Origin: Linnemannia hyalina
Taxonomy: Eukaryota > Mortierellomycota > Mortierellomycetes > Mortierellales > Mortierellaceae
Reading direction: 5' to 3'
Length of the DNA stretch: 64,000 bases
NCBI GenBank assembly: GCA_019671135.1
Contig: JAHRHY010000007.1
Span: 434,001-498,000 of the forward strand
The notes under the pieces are model-generated. The model was not told the DNA's origin. It made no database searches and saw only the letters and a list, made by a program, of their open reading frames with translations. Positions 36,508-47,408 of this stretch are shown here, piece after piece (the stretch's first letter is position 1; the number at the start of each line of letters is the position of its first letter). Made by a program: the position numbers and the translations under genes.

Positions 36508-36879
36508 ATGACACGCTTATATCTTGTGCTTGTTGTGATGGCATTGGTGGCCGTTGTTAACGCCGCTACGACCTACAACTACCATTTCTGCTCCGATTCG
36601 CCCTGCAACAAATACAGGGGACAGGGCCCTACCTACGCTTGCGGCAACAAGAATGGGTATAAATACTATATCGCCCCCGGCACTGGTGATGCGTACACCT
36701 CCCAGAAGTGGAGAAGCACCGTTGCCATGAATGATGGGTTCGAGAGATGCTGCCTCAAGGGACGCAAGTACGCCTGCAGCAACATGAAGGCGGGTGGTGT
36801 AAACTGGCAGTTCGTCCAGTCTTGGATCTCTACTGGCGGCGAGATTGCATCCACTGCCGGCTCGTTCGCGGGAAAATAG
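36508..36879 (+). CDS. Small secreted six-cysteine protein
   Basis: A single exon encodes 123 residues. Residues 1-19 form a classical signal peptide (basic TR, hydrophobic LYLVLVVMALVAVV, Ala before the cut). The mature part has six cysteines in the order C, C, C, CC, C (contexts HFCSD, SPCNK, YACGN, RCCLK, YACSN), enough for three disulfides, and is rich in Tyr, Gly and Lys. This looks like the small secreted cysteine-rich proteins found in fungi, some of which are effectors, antimicrobials or wall proteins. I recognise no family. It lies between transposon debris (37-41 kb) and a repeat pair, a setting often seen for fast-evolving secreted genes. Confidence 0.85.
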   Translation: MTRLYLVLVVMALVAVVNAATTYNYHFCSDSPCNKYRGQGPTYACGNKNGYKYYIAPGTGDAYTSQKWRSTVAMNDGFERCCLKGRKYACSNMKAGGVNWQFVQSWISTGGEIASTAGSFAGK

Positions 36880-37128
36880 ATACAAAACACTTTTAGCGCT
36901 GAGATATATTGCACAAAGTCGTATAAACTATTGTAAGGTGCAGCCTTGCAAAAGTCTTTTCCCTAGCGAGTCTTTGAGCAGCTGTCCTATCCCTTCGTCT
37001 GTTACTGTTTTGGATGCAAATTTGCATTCAACATTTTGCGTGCTAGACACATGTACCTCCATATGTTAACAATCTAAAAAGGGGTTATTATTTTAAGGGC
37101 TCCAAGCGTTAGGCACTAGGCCAGATAT

Positions 37129-37437
37129 CTAGAGTTTTTTTTGGGTTCGTGGGCAAGCCTTCTTGCCAGTCTTCGTTGCTGTTGAGGAGGCAGTGAATGC
37201 AGGAGCTACTTCTGCCGTGTATTCTTCAGATGCAATGACACCCTTCCCTCTGAATGCTGCTACTTCATCGTCATCAGACTCATCCTCGCCGAGCATCTTT
37301 CGAATTCAGCGAATGATGGAGAACGACATCTCTTCTACCTTCTCAATCTCTTGTGTGCTGCTACCTTGGGTCTCAGAAACGTCGAAGACGCTCAAGAACT
37401 TGAGGCTAGGGTCGATTTGCAGGTTGGGCGAAGTTTG
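37129..37437 (-). pseudogene. Acidic gene fragment with an internal TGA
   Basis: A minus-strand frame reads NLQIDPSLKFLSVFDVSE, an acidic stretch, TGA near 37305, then IRKMLGEDESDDDEVAAF and a basic end KTGKKACPR before TAG at 37129. Apart from the TGA the frame is clean over about 100 codons. It looks like the 3' end of a gene that lost its upstream part. The family is not recognised. Confidence 0.4.
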
Positions 37438-37484
37438 TTTTAGGTTGGCAAAAGAGTTATGAAGACTGGAAAGAGAGTGTCCTT

Positions 37485-38717
37485 ATTTCATGGCCGCAGG
37501 CCATGAAATTAAGTTCCGTCCATCTTCCAGCATATGACTTGAAGGGTCTGGAGGGTACATTTTATCACGTGCTTCATAAACTCTTTCTCTTTCCCAAGTC
37601 CCACGCGATACTAATGTGGGGGGCGAGAAACAAGGACGACTTATGCCGACATTGTGGTCTAGAGACGGATGATAATTAACACATTTGGGCGCGCTCCAAG
37701 AGCAGGGAGACGCGAGAGGAGCTGTGGGAGGATGCCCTCGACCGAGTCGACGGATGGGGAGAGATCGCCACACGGTTGTTCAACAAACAGCGACAGAAGC
37801 AGCTCAAGCCAGGAAAACAGCCACCCCCGAGACTGTATGGAGGATACCAAGAACCAGCAAGCTCCGCAAGGCGCTGTGGCAGGCGATCAAGCGTTCAGGC
37901 GAGGGTGAGGAGGAGAAACCGGAACAGCACACCCCGAGCGCGTGGACAGTCAGCCACATCTACCGAGGTCTAGTGTCGAAAGCCCTAGCTACGCAGTGGA
38001 GCAAGGAGTTCAAGGACGTAACAGAGAGCATTACCCAGCACGTGAGTCGTCTCTTTTGTCGATATGTCGAGAAGGAGGCCAGGGAGCAGTTATGGAAGCC
38101 ACGCTGCGAGAGGACCATTAGTTGGGAGGAGGAGAACAGCATCACTAACAGCATGAAGCACACACGCACCACCAAGGACCATAGGGCACAGTGGACACAA
38201 ACCCACAGGTGGAAACAGATATATGGGCGGAAACAGATCTATGGGCGGAAACAGATCTATGGGCGGAAACAGATCTATGGGCGGAAACAGATCTATGGGC
38301 GGAAATATATTTATGGGCGGAAACTCTGAGAATACGAGTGGCTGTGCGGACGAGCGGTAGCAGAACACAGGAAACAGCGGTGCCCAGGCGAGCAGAGCGA
38401 TACTCGAGTGGCTGACCGAGCGGTCATCGACACCCTGCTGGGCCTGAGGCGAATGGATATTATGGAAAGGAGAGGCAACATGGTCATCAAGGAGTTGGAG
38501 TTGGAGCACACCTAGATCTCTTGAGCGCGTCCCACAAAGCAACAAGAGCCGTTTGGACTCACACGCGTCGTCCCTGACCCGGTGATGACGGGCTGTACAA
38601 TCCTCATATGCACTATACGGTGTAGGATACTCTACTGAGTGAGGAGACTATGTGCACGTACGAGGAACACTTAGACGGCTCCACTTTTGGCATCTTTACC
38701 TTGACAAAAAAAAAAAA
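37485..38717 (+). mobile_element. Non-LTR retrotransposon (LINE) 3' relic
   Basis: From about 37585 the plus strand reads HAILMWGARNKDDLCRHCGLE, then HIWARSKSRET. This is the Cys-Cys-His zinc-binding knuckle found after the reverse transcriptase of fungal LINEs. A stop (TAA, about 37677) lies inside it, and the sequence continues in other frames as basic Lys/Arg/Gln-rich coding relic to about 38330. The relic seems to end with a 12-A run at 38706-38717, consistent with a poly(A)-tailed 3' end. A strong hairpin (arms 37485-37495 and 37499-37509, loop GCA) marks its left side. No reverse transcriptase core is present here; a separate fragment lies at 40083-40628. Confidence 0.72.
38210..38326. 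repeat. 18-bp tandem repeat, about six units
   Basis: The unit AAACAGATCTATGGGCGG repeats about six times; the first and last units have AT-rich changes (ATATAT, TATATTT). The plus frame would encode repeats of KQIYGR inside the LINE relic. Units are almost identical, so the expansion is younger than the decay of the element. Confidence 0.95.
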
Positions 38718-39114
38718 CGTGGGGGGCGAGACTAGCTGAAAGGAAAAGGAATGTATAAAGTTGTTTCACTGGCGACAACTTACTATTTAATTATGGTGAG
38801 AGAAATGGCTGAGCCATACTATTGCAAACAGTGTTCTCGTCGAGTCAAATCCAACTACTCTCTCTATTCACTCTGCTTACTCTATACAAGCATGTCACAG
38901 CAACTCTCCCATAAACTCCAAATGAATCCCGCCTTGTCAACCGACCTCTCGACGACGCCCTTGAGGATCAACACCAGTTTTACAGCCATTCGCAGTGAAC
39001 ACCTCAGGGACCATGCCCTCTATCCAGATCAATGCTGCCACGGTCGTCGTGCACGATTTTCTTTGAATACACCAAACACCAGAAGGTCTTGTGATTGCAT
39101 GCCCTCCGAACGTC

Positions 39115-39237
39115 CTTAAAGAGGCCGAAATTTGGGGGCTCTCACGGCCGTGGAAGCCTATTTTTTTTGAACCAAAAAACCCTAAAAAACCCTTAAGGAT
39201 CGCACTAACTGCGTGTAAGGAATTCGGCCTCTTTAAG
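39115..39237. mobile_element. MITE-like element with 15-bp terminal inverted repeats
   Basis: CTTAAAGAGGCCGAA at 39115-39129 is the exact reverse complement of TTCGGCCTCTTTAAG at 39223-39237, bounding 123 bases with no transposase. A 17-bp direct repeat with one mismatch (GTGATTGCATGCCCTCC at 39091-39107, GTGATTTCATGCCCTCC at 39237-39253) surrounds it, with seven extra bases on the left. The direct repeat is longer than a usual target-site duplication, so the insertion class is open. Confidence 0.6.
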
Positions 39238-39610
39238 TGATTTCATGCCCTCCAGTCTTTCCTGTAGCACATTCGATCCAATTTTTTCGGGGACAGCGTC
39301 GCTGGTGTTGGACGGAGGGACTGGTAAATCCAAGAAGAGGGGACTCGGTCTCGATTCAACATTTTCGGTGACGATTATTGGTAAATGCACAGAATACATG
39401 TAACTTTTTTTTTCTCAATAAGCTGAGCCACATATGCCAGGGGATTGGCCACTGGACGCTGCGTTCAAATCAATCTTCAACACAAACTGCTTCACCCGCC
39501 GTATCTGCCGAGGGACTCTCTTGTAAACTTTCCCAGTCGATTTCAAGTACTTCTGCGTTCGGAAACCGTCATAGATCTCACCAGGAACAACGAAGATCAG
39601 CAGAGCGTCA

Positions 39611-40054
39611 TCAGAGGAGCCAATCCAGTTTTGTCGAATGAGACTGTTGAGAAATTTGACTGATGGAAGGTCCCCCCTCAACTGTCTGCCCTTTCCTACG
39701 CTCCAGCCATCGTCTATGCTTGAAGGTAGGTTGGTAGACAGCCTTCTGCTTGACGGCCAAGTTGAAAAACTTGGGCAACGGTTCCTCGGCCTGTTCATCC
39801 TCCTTTGCCTCAGTACTTGACAGCGGCGACTCCATGGTCGTGGGGCCAGACTCTTGTACTTGTTCGACATTCGGTTGATCGCGAGTGAGTAGAATCGCAC
39901 TCGCTCCAGCGACAAATGCTTGGCCCAAGTCAATGCCGAGGATCTTGATACTCTTGGGATCACAACTCCAGAGCTGGGTGACATCCCGCTTGGTTGAAAC
40001 GACATTCCTGATCTCTCGGAGGTAGTAGTAGGCCCCTCTTACGGTTGACGTCAA
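39611..40054 (-). mobile_element. Possible TnpB/Fanzor-type nuclease fragment
   Basis: A minus-strand frame reads IKILGIDLGQAFVAGASAILL, which resembles a RuvC-I motif (GIDLG), then an acidic linker and FFNLAVKQKAVYQPTFKHRRWLE. I associate this arrangement with TnpB/Fanzor-like proteins that occur as repeats in Mucoromycota; this is from memory and needs a search. The frame stops at 39611, and a shifted frame continues to about 39415. The RuvC-II, RuvC-III and zinc-finger parts are absent. It abuts the LINE fragment on the other strand, which may have cut it. Confidence 0.4.
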
Positions 40055-40082
40055 TCTTGGTGGTAAGCGGTTGTCGTCCAGC

Positions 40083-40628
40083 CTCCGGTAACGAACATCT
40101 TAAAGCTCTCAGAGCTTGAATGCAAGAAGACTCGCATCCAAGAGAATATCAGCAATCTATTGGAGCGGTGGTTGGAGTCACCGAGATCGATATTAGACAG
40201 CGTTTTGGAACGACACAGAGGAAAGGTCGTCCTTGACAAGATCCAGATCACCGACAATGGGCTCACGCACAACCTACTGGAACCGCGAGAGATCATGGAA
40301 TACGCTAGGAAGTGGATCGAGAAGTGGCACGGACCGCGACCAGCACAACCATTGGAACTCGGATCCTGCTGGGAGAGACAGTACCAGCTACTGGAAACCG
40401 TTGAACAGGAGTGGTACAAAACGCTCATGGACTCGCCGTCGTCCGAGGAGTTCTTGGATACGGTCAAGGAAGCACCAAAAGGCAAGGCGCCAGGGGTATC
40501 AAGTCTGTTAAACGAGCGTTTCCAGAGGTAGGGTGTTGAGGGCCCGCAAGTTTTATATCAACTGGTGTCGGCGTGTATTGTCCAAGGTCGAGTTCCGAAG
40601 GATTGGAGAACAGGACGGATGTACTGTA
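40083..40628 (+). mobile_element. LINE reverse transcriptase fragment, N-terminal part
   Basis: The plus frame reads ITDNGLTHNLLEPREIMEYA, then WIEKWHGPRPAQPLE and WYKTLMDSPSSEEFLDTV. EAPKGKAPGVSSLLNE corresponds to the KGKAPG block at the start of the polymerase domain in LINE ORF2 proteins. A shift near 40530 leads to LYQLVSACIVQGRVPKDWRTG, the next block (the VPxDWR motif). The catalytic FADD motif, endonuclease and 3' end are missing. It may belong with the 3' relic at 37485-38717, but the order is reversed, so there were at least two insertions or a rearrangement. Confidence 0.75.
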
Positions 40629-40797
40629 AAGCCTGCAGACAGATATATAAGCAGTTCGAAAATGGACGTCTCCTTCACAAAAATGTCGGAAATGTCTCTG
40701 AAATTGTATTCAACGGAGGCATAGCAAGAGTACGTGATCTACAATATCGAGCACATTCTCCGAGCAACGATGACGGCTACTACCTAATCTTCGGTCA

Positions 40798-41111
40798 ATG
40801 AGGTAATCGCCTTTGCGTTGAGGGCTAATGATGGCTTGTTCGAGACCGAAATCGAGACGATTCTTGCCTGATATGCGCCACCCACCAGCACCAACACCAC
40901 TCAAGATGACGAGGAGCAAGCAGTCGAGGAGCAAGAAGTCAAGGTGCAAGACGGGGAACAGGGAGCCAAGGACCAAGACGATGCGCAGAGCTCTGACGAG
41001 CAAGGATCAGCCCCAGTCAATCGTCAAGGTGTACGACTGGAGGAAATTAGAGCGATCGCTGACCGTATGCTTGTTCTCATCGCTGAAATGGATCAACTCT
41101 CTGTAGCATAA
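40798..41111 (+). pseudogene. Decayed acidic frame, unrecognised
   Basis: A plus frame reads VNEVIAFALRANDGLFETEIE, TGA at about 40869, then a Gln/Glu/Asp-rich run (DDEEQAVEEQEVKVQDGEQ) and a helical end (RAIADRMLVLIAEMDQLSVA) before TAA near 41111. The composition is coding-like. Just beyond, a minus-strand frame at 41185-41397 (LPPGSGIYTVPGGLVLS) also looks like a gene tail. Neither is recognised; both may be pieces of repeats. Confidence 0.35.
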
Positions 41112-41399
41112 ATGCGTGCCTCTCCTTTGCCGTCCTCTCTTCCCCACCTTCCAGTCTACAAAAATACTAGTCGATAAACCATTCTTACCTATGACCCCTG
41201 CCGTATATTTGCCCTGTGATACCCAGATAGATGGAGCTAGAATTAGATAGCACCAAGCCACCAGGAACTGTGTAAATGCCAGATCCTGGTGGGAGCCTAT
41301 TCCCAAAATGCGTTTCAAGGCCTTGATTTTGCTCTGCGATCTTTTGAGCTTCACAGCAGATTCTCCTAAGAGCTGCAGCGCATCCGGACGAAAGCAAAG

Positions 41400-43773
41400 T
41401 GCACTGCGATGCTTTGCTCGCCTGCGTGGTCCAAGTCTTTGGGGGGCCAACTGCAACAATCTAGCCTATTGGCTGCAAAGCTGGTGAATCCGTTGGCGGC
41501 CTCCGTCAATGTCAACGCACTTGACTGCGTCAAGTACTTTGTGGTTTACGAATGGTATGATTCCCTCGCCTTAGAGCCTGGCCGAGAGAATATCCAGAAA
41601 CCCAGGTCTCACTAGGATTCGGATATAAATTTTTTGTCAACCAAGCAACCATTTTGTAAAAAAAAAAGATCCCCTCGAGTGCATGACATTTTGTAGTGCG
41701 AAAACCCAATTCCTCAGCCCTCGGGACCATAAACAAAAAGACAAAATACTTGACATAATAAACCACAGTCTCCTTTCTGGCACATGAAACTGACACGCTC
41801 CTATCCAATCATTCACCGCCCAGCGATGAACAAATGCAAACAGCTTTACGTAGAAGAAAAAATAACAACAACTGGTAGGCGTTCTAAAGGTTATCGATAT
41901 GGTCACGTGAATGTCGTCATTGTTTCCCCGTTTCGGCGGACAATGTTCTTGCGTTTTGACCTAGCCTCCTCTCAGAGAGCGAGAGTAGAGAGACGACGTC
42001 AAACGACTCCTCTTGGTGCGTTCATGCACCTTAGCCCTTGCCTTGACCAATCGCGTCTTTCTATGACCTAGGGTGCCTTTTTCACGTACACCTGCGTACA
42101 TGCCTTTAAGCCATGTTAATATCACCGAACAACATACCACCATTGGTCCCTTTTTTCCTTCCCTGAATGCTTTCATAAGCCAGAACACGCTTTGCCAATT
42201 TATTCCGCCGACGACTCCACAACCCTAATGTCGCCATTGGCCATTCCATCAAAAACCGCCAAGACAAATTCATTCCAAGCGAGAAAGGGCAATGAGAATG
42301 TGTAAGAGATGTAAGGGAAAAAAAAGTCTACGTACACTTCCCAATTGTCATTTTTGTCGTGTCTACCTTGTCCCCTTATTTATTCTATCTCTTCCTTTCC
42401 TTTCACTTTTGTTGCAAAAATGGGACTAGGGGACGGAGAAAGTCGGTAGCCAGAAAATAATCGTTTTTCTTCTTCTTTGTCCGATATGTTTTGGCCATCG
42501 GGGATGGGATGATAGGGCTGCTCATCGTGGCTGGGTGTTGATATTGTTGTTTTTTATTTTTTTATTTTTTTTTTTTGGCCCATTGTGTTCCCTGGCATTT
42601 GTTTTCATATTTCGAGGTTTTTTTTGGACTTATGTCCCTTGGTCGCTAGCATCAAAGTAGAGGGCTAGAAAAATGGATGGCCTCGATTGGTGTCGCGAGC
42701 TTTTTTCATTTTTTTTTTTGTCTTTTTTTCCAGTTTTCACGCTAGTGTTTGCTGAGTGGAGATGCGAGGGATGTATGAGAACGAGGGAAGAGTAAAAGGA
42801 AGAAGGGAAGAAGAACGAGGGAAGGAGAAAAGGAATAAGGGAGAAAGAACGAGGGAAGGAGAAAAAAAGAAGGGAGAGGGATCGACGGAAAGTTGGTTTG
42901 AACTGTGGTGATGGTGGTGGTGGTTGGTGTGGATGGGTGTGGATGGGTATGGAGGGAGTGTGGGTGTGTAAGTGTTTTCTCCGCCTTGTTTTCGTTCAGG
43001 GTTTGTCTGAAAGTAAATTAACCTTTGCCGACCCAAGGACAATTACCAATGGTCGAACAAATAGCGAGCCACTCGTATGTTAGTAGTGCTTGTGCTTATT
43101 ATTATCCAATTATTCATCGAAAATGAATACAGAGAGGCATGTAAGGTAACAGTAATGGTAGTATCTTCATGCCCGTCGTCCATTGATCAGTGATCCTGAT
43201 CCGTGATCCGTGGTCTACCCGAAAATAGAAAGCATCGTTTGTGATCGTCACTCTCTCTCACTCTTTCTCCCTTTGTCGTTGCTTCTTTTTTCTTCCTTTC
43301 CCCCCTCCATCCATTCATCATCGATTTATTTGACAATTCTTTATCCTTCTTCCCCTTCCGCCTTTTTAATTCTTCCTTCTTCTTCCCTCTTCTTCCCTCT
43401 TCTTCCCTCTTCTTCCTTCTTCTTCCCTCTCCCTCTTTCTACTTCCTTATCTTTTCTTCTTCTTCCCTTTCTTTCTTTCGTTCTTTCTTTCTTTCCTTCT
43501 TCCTTCCTTCCTTTCTTCCTTTCTTTCTTTTGTTCCCTCCCCTTTCTCTCCTTCTCCTCCCCCCTTCCCTCCCCTCCCTCCCTTCTTTCCTTCATACACC
43601 CTCACCCATACATAACAAATAATTCAAACCAATCAAAGCCTTTTCTTTCAGGTCCACCATCCATCCCTTTATTTTTTCGTTCCTCTCTCTCTCACATTCA
43701 TTCTCCTCGCTGGGAACTTGGATTGGCAAGACGAAGAAATCCAAGAAAAAGGCCCAAACATTCTTTCGTGCTC
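41400..43773. other. Gene-free AT-rich region and C2H2 gene leader
   Basis: I see no supported gene. Features are T-homopolymers around 42547-42577 and 42708-42731, G/A-rich tracts around 42780-42890 whose complement gives spurious Ser-rich frames, and a long pyrimidine tract (43330-43595) that may be the promoter or leader of the C2H2 gene. An in-frame open stretch from 43210 precedes the ATG at 43774 but is low-complexity. Confidence 0.5.
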
Positions 43774-43918
43774 ATGGATCTCTCCCGGTTGCTCAATCCC
43801 CTTGGATCGGATTCTGAACAGGCTCCCTCTTCTCATCCTGGGCCCACAACCACAACCACACAACCCGACACCGGCTCCAACTCTGGCATCAACTCTACTT
43901 CAACATTCCACCGTCAGC

Positions 43919-43979
<61 letters not shown>

Positions 43980-46900
43980 CCACCACCACCACCACCAGCA
44001 GTACTATCACGACAGCAAAACGGATGGAAGGAATCACGATCGCCAAGAGTTCACCGACTCCATCGGTCCAAAACGCCACGACCTGACAAGCTCGGTCGAG
44101 CAATTAGGAGGGTTGGCGACTCTGAACATTGAAGGTGGTCGTCAGAACTACCGCAACCAACAGCTCCCAGCGCGACACGATTATCCATCAGATGGCGGTG
44201 GAGGTGAAGGTTATGAGCAGCAGCGCATCGTGGCCCAGCCTAGTCCTTATTCTCGGCCGCCTTGTGAGAGCAACTACTTTTCTCCTGTGGAGGGCGATGA
44301 TCGAATGGACCAAGATTATCACCACTACCAGCAGCAGCGCCAGCAACACCGCCATCACCACCAGCAGCACATGCGACAAGATCAACAGCAGCAACAACAA
44401 CTTGAGCAGCAGCAACATGAGCAATTGACGTCGCCGACGACAAAACGCAAATATCATGAAAATTCGTCTACATCATCATTCGCTAAACCTTCTTCATTTG
44501 GATTCAACCACCACCACCAACAACAAAATTCGGATGAGCAGGAGAACGATGGGGATGTTGATGAGGAAAAGGGTGGAGGGAGCAGTGGGACAAGTAACAG
44601 CAACACTACCAGCAACACCAGCAGTGCTGGTACTGCTTCAGGCAATGGAGGAGGAGGAGGAGGAGGAGGAGGAGGTAACAATGGCAGCAGAAACAGTTGG
44701 AGTGCGGGTGAAGCGAAGAGACGACGTTCTTTGCTTGCTCAGTTTCAGGAGTCGGGCGATCTCTCTTCCCTCGGACAGCAGCAGCAACAGAGTTTATTCG
44801 GGGACCCGGTTCAGCCACATGATCGCAGGAACAGCGGCAGTGCCAGTGGCATTGGCAGTGGCCACAAGATTGGGGGTAACCCGAGTGAGTCTGGGTCTCA
44901 TAATACGGCAGCATCATCGTCTTCACCGTCATCATCACCATCCGCATTGTCAGGAACAACATCGGCAAAAATAAAAACACAAGCAGGAACACCAGCAACA
45001 GGAACATCAACAAATGTTCCATTGACATTTGAGCGAAGTGGCGACGGAAAGTAAGTTTCTCTTCCTCTCACTCTTTTTACATTTCTACACTTTCCCGTTC
45101 CTCTCCATCTCCCTCGCTCCTTCCCTTTTCTTTTTCACCCCTCTCACACCCCTTTTTCTTCATTGCATTTTTCACTTTCGGATTTCTGATCTGAGTGTAA
45201 CTATATGCTTGGAGTAAAAGAAAAAGTCGTGTATTGAGTGGTGTGCCCGATCCCTCCGATCTTATTCAACGTCACATCCGCGAAAAAGGAAACGAAGTGA
45301 ATGGAAAATAAGGCGTTCCACCCCCCCCCCCTCTCTTTTCTTTCACTTTTTTTTCTTTCAAGTTTTTTTTCCCCTCTTGGCGAGTATCACCTCGGTTATT
45401 GAAGGTGCTAATTAATAATTAATAGGGACAATTGGGCAGAGGCACAACGGAATATGTGATAAGATGTATGTGTAAGAAAAAGGAAAGAAGAAGAAGGGAG
45501 ACAAGAGAATAACAAAGATGAACTAGCCCGTTTTGTCATAAAACAGGATTTTGATTCTGTTACTCTTCCCTGACTGGCCGAGTTAGGGACAATGCGCGTC
45601 AGTCCCTTGTCGTTTAAGGTTGTCGGTGTGTTTTTGGTGTGTGTATGTTACTATGATGTCAACTATCACACTCTTCCTCATCATCACTCTTTTCACTTTG
45701 TTCACTACCATTGTTGTTTGTATCACCATCCATCTGCATTATGCAACCCTCCACCAGATTCTCCCCTTTTTTTTAACCCCTAAATTCTCCCTCTCCATCT
45801 TCCCCCCCATCCCCCTCCTTTTTTTTTTTTTGTTATCATTGAATAAATGAATTGGAAAATAGGATCCGGTGCACATTTCCTCGATGTGGAAAAGAGTTTT
45901 CGAGCGAGTCAAGGCTATCGACACACATCCGCATCCACTCGGGAAAACCTCCCTACCCATGCGACTACCCAGGATGTGCCAAAGCCTTCCACACCGTACG
46001 TCCAGTCCATCTTTTTTGTTTTGTTGCGTTGCATTACTTGTATTGCTTTGTTTGTTATGCTTGTTGATTTTTTTTATAGTTCTCTCTCCCTTGTTTACTA
46101 TATGTGCATGTGTGTCATCGTGCACTAAAAAAGGATTACCTTCCTGCATAAATACGTTATTCTTACAATAGTCATCGTCGTTGTCACACCATCGGGTTGT
46201 GCACTCGGATCAAGGCCTGAGACCCTTCGTATGTCGTCATGACCGCTGTGGAGCAACCTATACTCAATTGGCCCGGCTCATCACCCATCAACGCACAGCC
46301 CACAGTGGTATGTTCTGTGACCCTGGAATTTTTTTATTCTTCTCACCTCACCTCCATTTCCCTCCCTGTCTCTCTATCTCTCTCATGCCCCGATCCCCAC
46401 TTCCTCAATGCTTTACAATAACAAACAAACTCCACTAACTCTTTCAATTGAATCTTCATGTCTTGTAGCAACAACAACAACGACGACGACGGGTAAGAAC
46501 AACACCAAACACAACAACGCTTCGACCGAATCAACAACCGAGGCGACGGGGAACAAGTCAACATCATTATCATCATCATCGTCATCTACGCAAAAGGCCG
46601 TGACTAGTCCTACTGGTGCTAGTGGCAGCGGCAGTGGCAGTGGTAGTGCTAGTGCCGTGGAGAACATGAGCAGGACCACGAACAGGGGCACTAGAGCTTC
46701 CACCACTGCTACAGCTGGACTTGCGTCGTCTTCTTCGTCTTCCAGACCGCCGCCTTTTCCAGGAACAGGAAGATCCGGAGCACCAGGGGAGGATGGTGAG
46801 GATGAGAGCGATGATATGAAGCAGCGCCGTGAGGCTGCCTTGACGATGGCCAGCATCAGGGAACTCGCTGGCGACAACAAGACGGTCACTTCTCCGCCAT

Positions 46901-47235
46901 TAGGGACACGACCGGTTCCACTCTCTCCTCCGGGCTCTGGCCCTGTTTCTCCACAGGACCAGTATTCGCCTCAGGATCGTCGGTTCACCTTTTCGTCTCA
47001 ACATCAATTACGAGAGCAGGGTCTGCCCGGTTACTCCTCTTCCCGTCGACAATCTCACCCGAACCAGCATCAACAACAAGTTTATAGCCACCAACAGCAG
47101 GATTACCCGTACCATCATCAGCAACAGCAGCAACAACGTCATTATGAGTTCGGATCGCAAAGGAGTAGTAGCAATGACATTGACTATGAGTCTGACCGCC
47201 CACAACACCACCATCAACTTCACCGCCAGCAATAA
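43774..47235 (+). CDS. C2H2 zinc-finger protein (three fingers) with polyQ tracts
   Basis: Four exons join in phase: 43774-45050, 45863-45995, 46172-46307 and 46469-47235, giving 770 residues. Three contiguous TFIIIA/YY1-style fingers lie at about 429-514. The first is C429/C434/H447/H451, the second C459/C464/H477/H481 and the third C491/C496/H509/H514. Each has four residues between the cysteines, and [11 protein letters not shown] is a canonical linker. It should be a nuclear sequence-specific DNA-binding protein. The fingers are encoded by exons 2 and 3, flanked by about 420 and 255 residues of Gln/His/Ser/Gly-rich disordered sequence, as in transcriptional regulators. I chose ATG 43774 ([13 protein letters not shown]) because it starts the first non-low-complexity stretch. 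No orthologue is named with confidence. Confidence 0.88.
43917..43978. repeat. (CAA)n tract encoding polyglutamine
   Basis: About twenty CAA codons, followed by CAC/CAG His and Gln codons, lie inside the first exon of the C2H2 gene. Pure CAA makes this a candidate length polymorphism in the protein. Confidence 0.92.
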
Positions 47236-47374
47236 TAGAGCAAGTAGAATTATTAGGACGAGAACCTTTAAGACGCTCGTCGCGGTTTGACTACCCTAAC
47301 GACGATAGATCACCTTCTCGATACCGCGACGTAGGGCCATAAGAACGCTACACCTCCTCAAACCCAATTCTGCA

Positions 47375-47377
<3 letters not shown>

Positions 47378-47408
<31 letters not shown>
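47378..47408. repeat. 31-base poly-T run
   Basis: An uninterrupted T run begins about 140 bases after the C2H2 stop. It could be the antisense poly(A) of an inserted retrotranscript or simple slippage; no coding relic is attached. Confidence 0.9.

Noticed and set aside
37615..38731. A 13-mer GTGGGGGGCGAGA present before and after the LINE relic, resembling a target-site duplication
   Set aside because: The left copy lies inside coding-like sequence (MWGARNK) that is part of the element, so it cannot be its flank; probably chance or a second fragment.
43341..43595. Highly charged Arg/Glu/Lys minus frame
   Set aside because: Pure complement of a pyrimidine-rich leader tract; no complexity beyond simple repeats.
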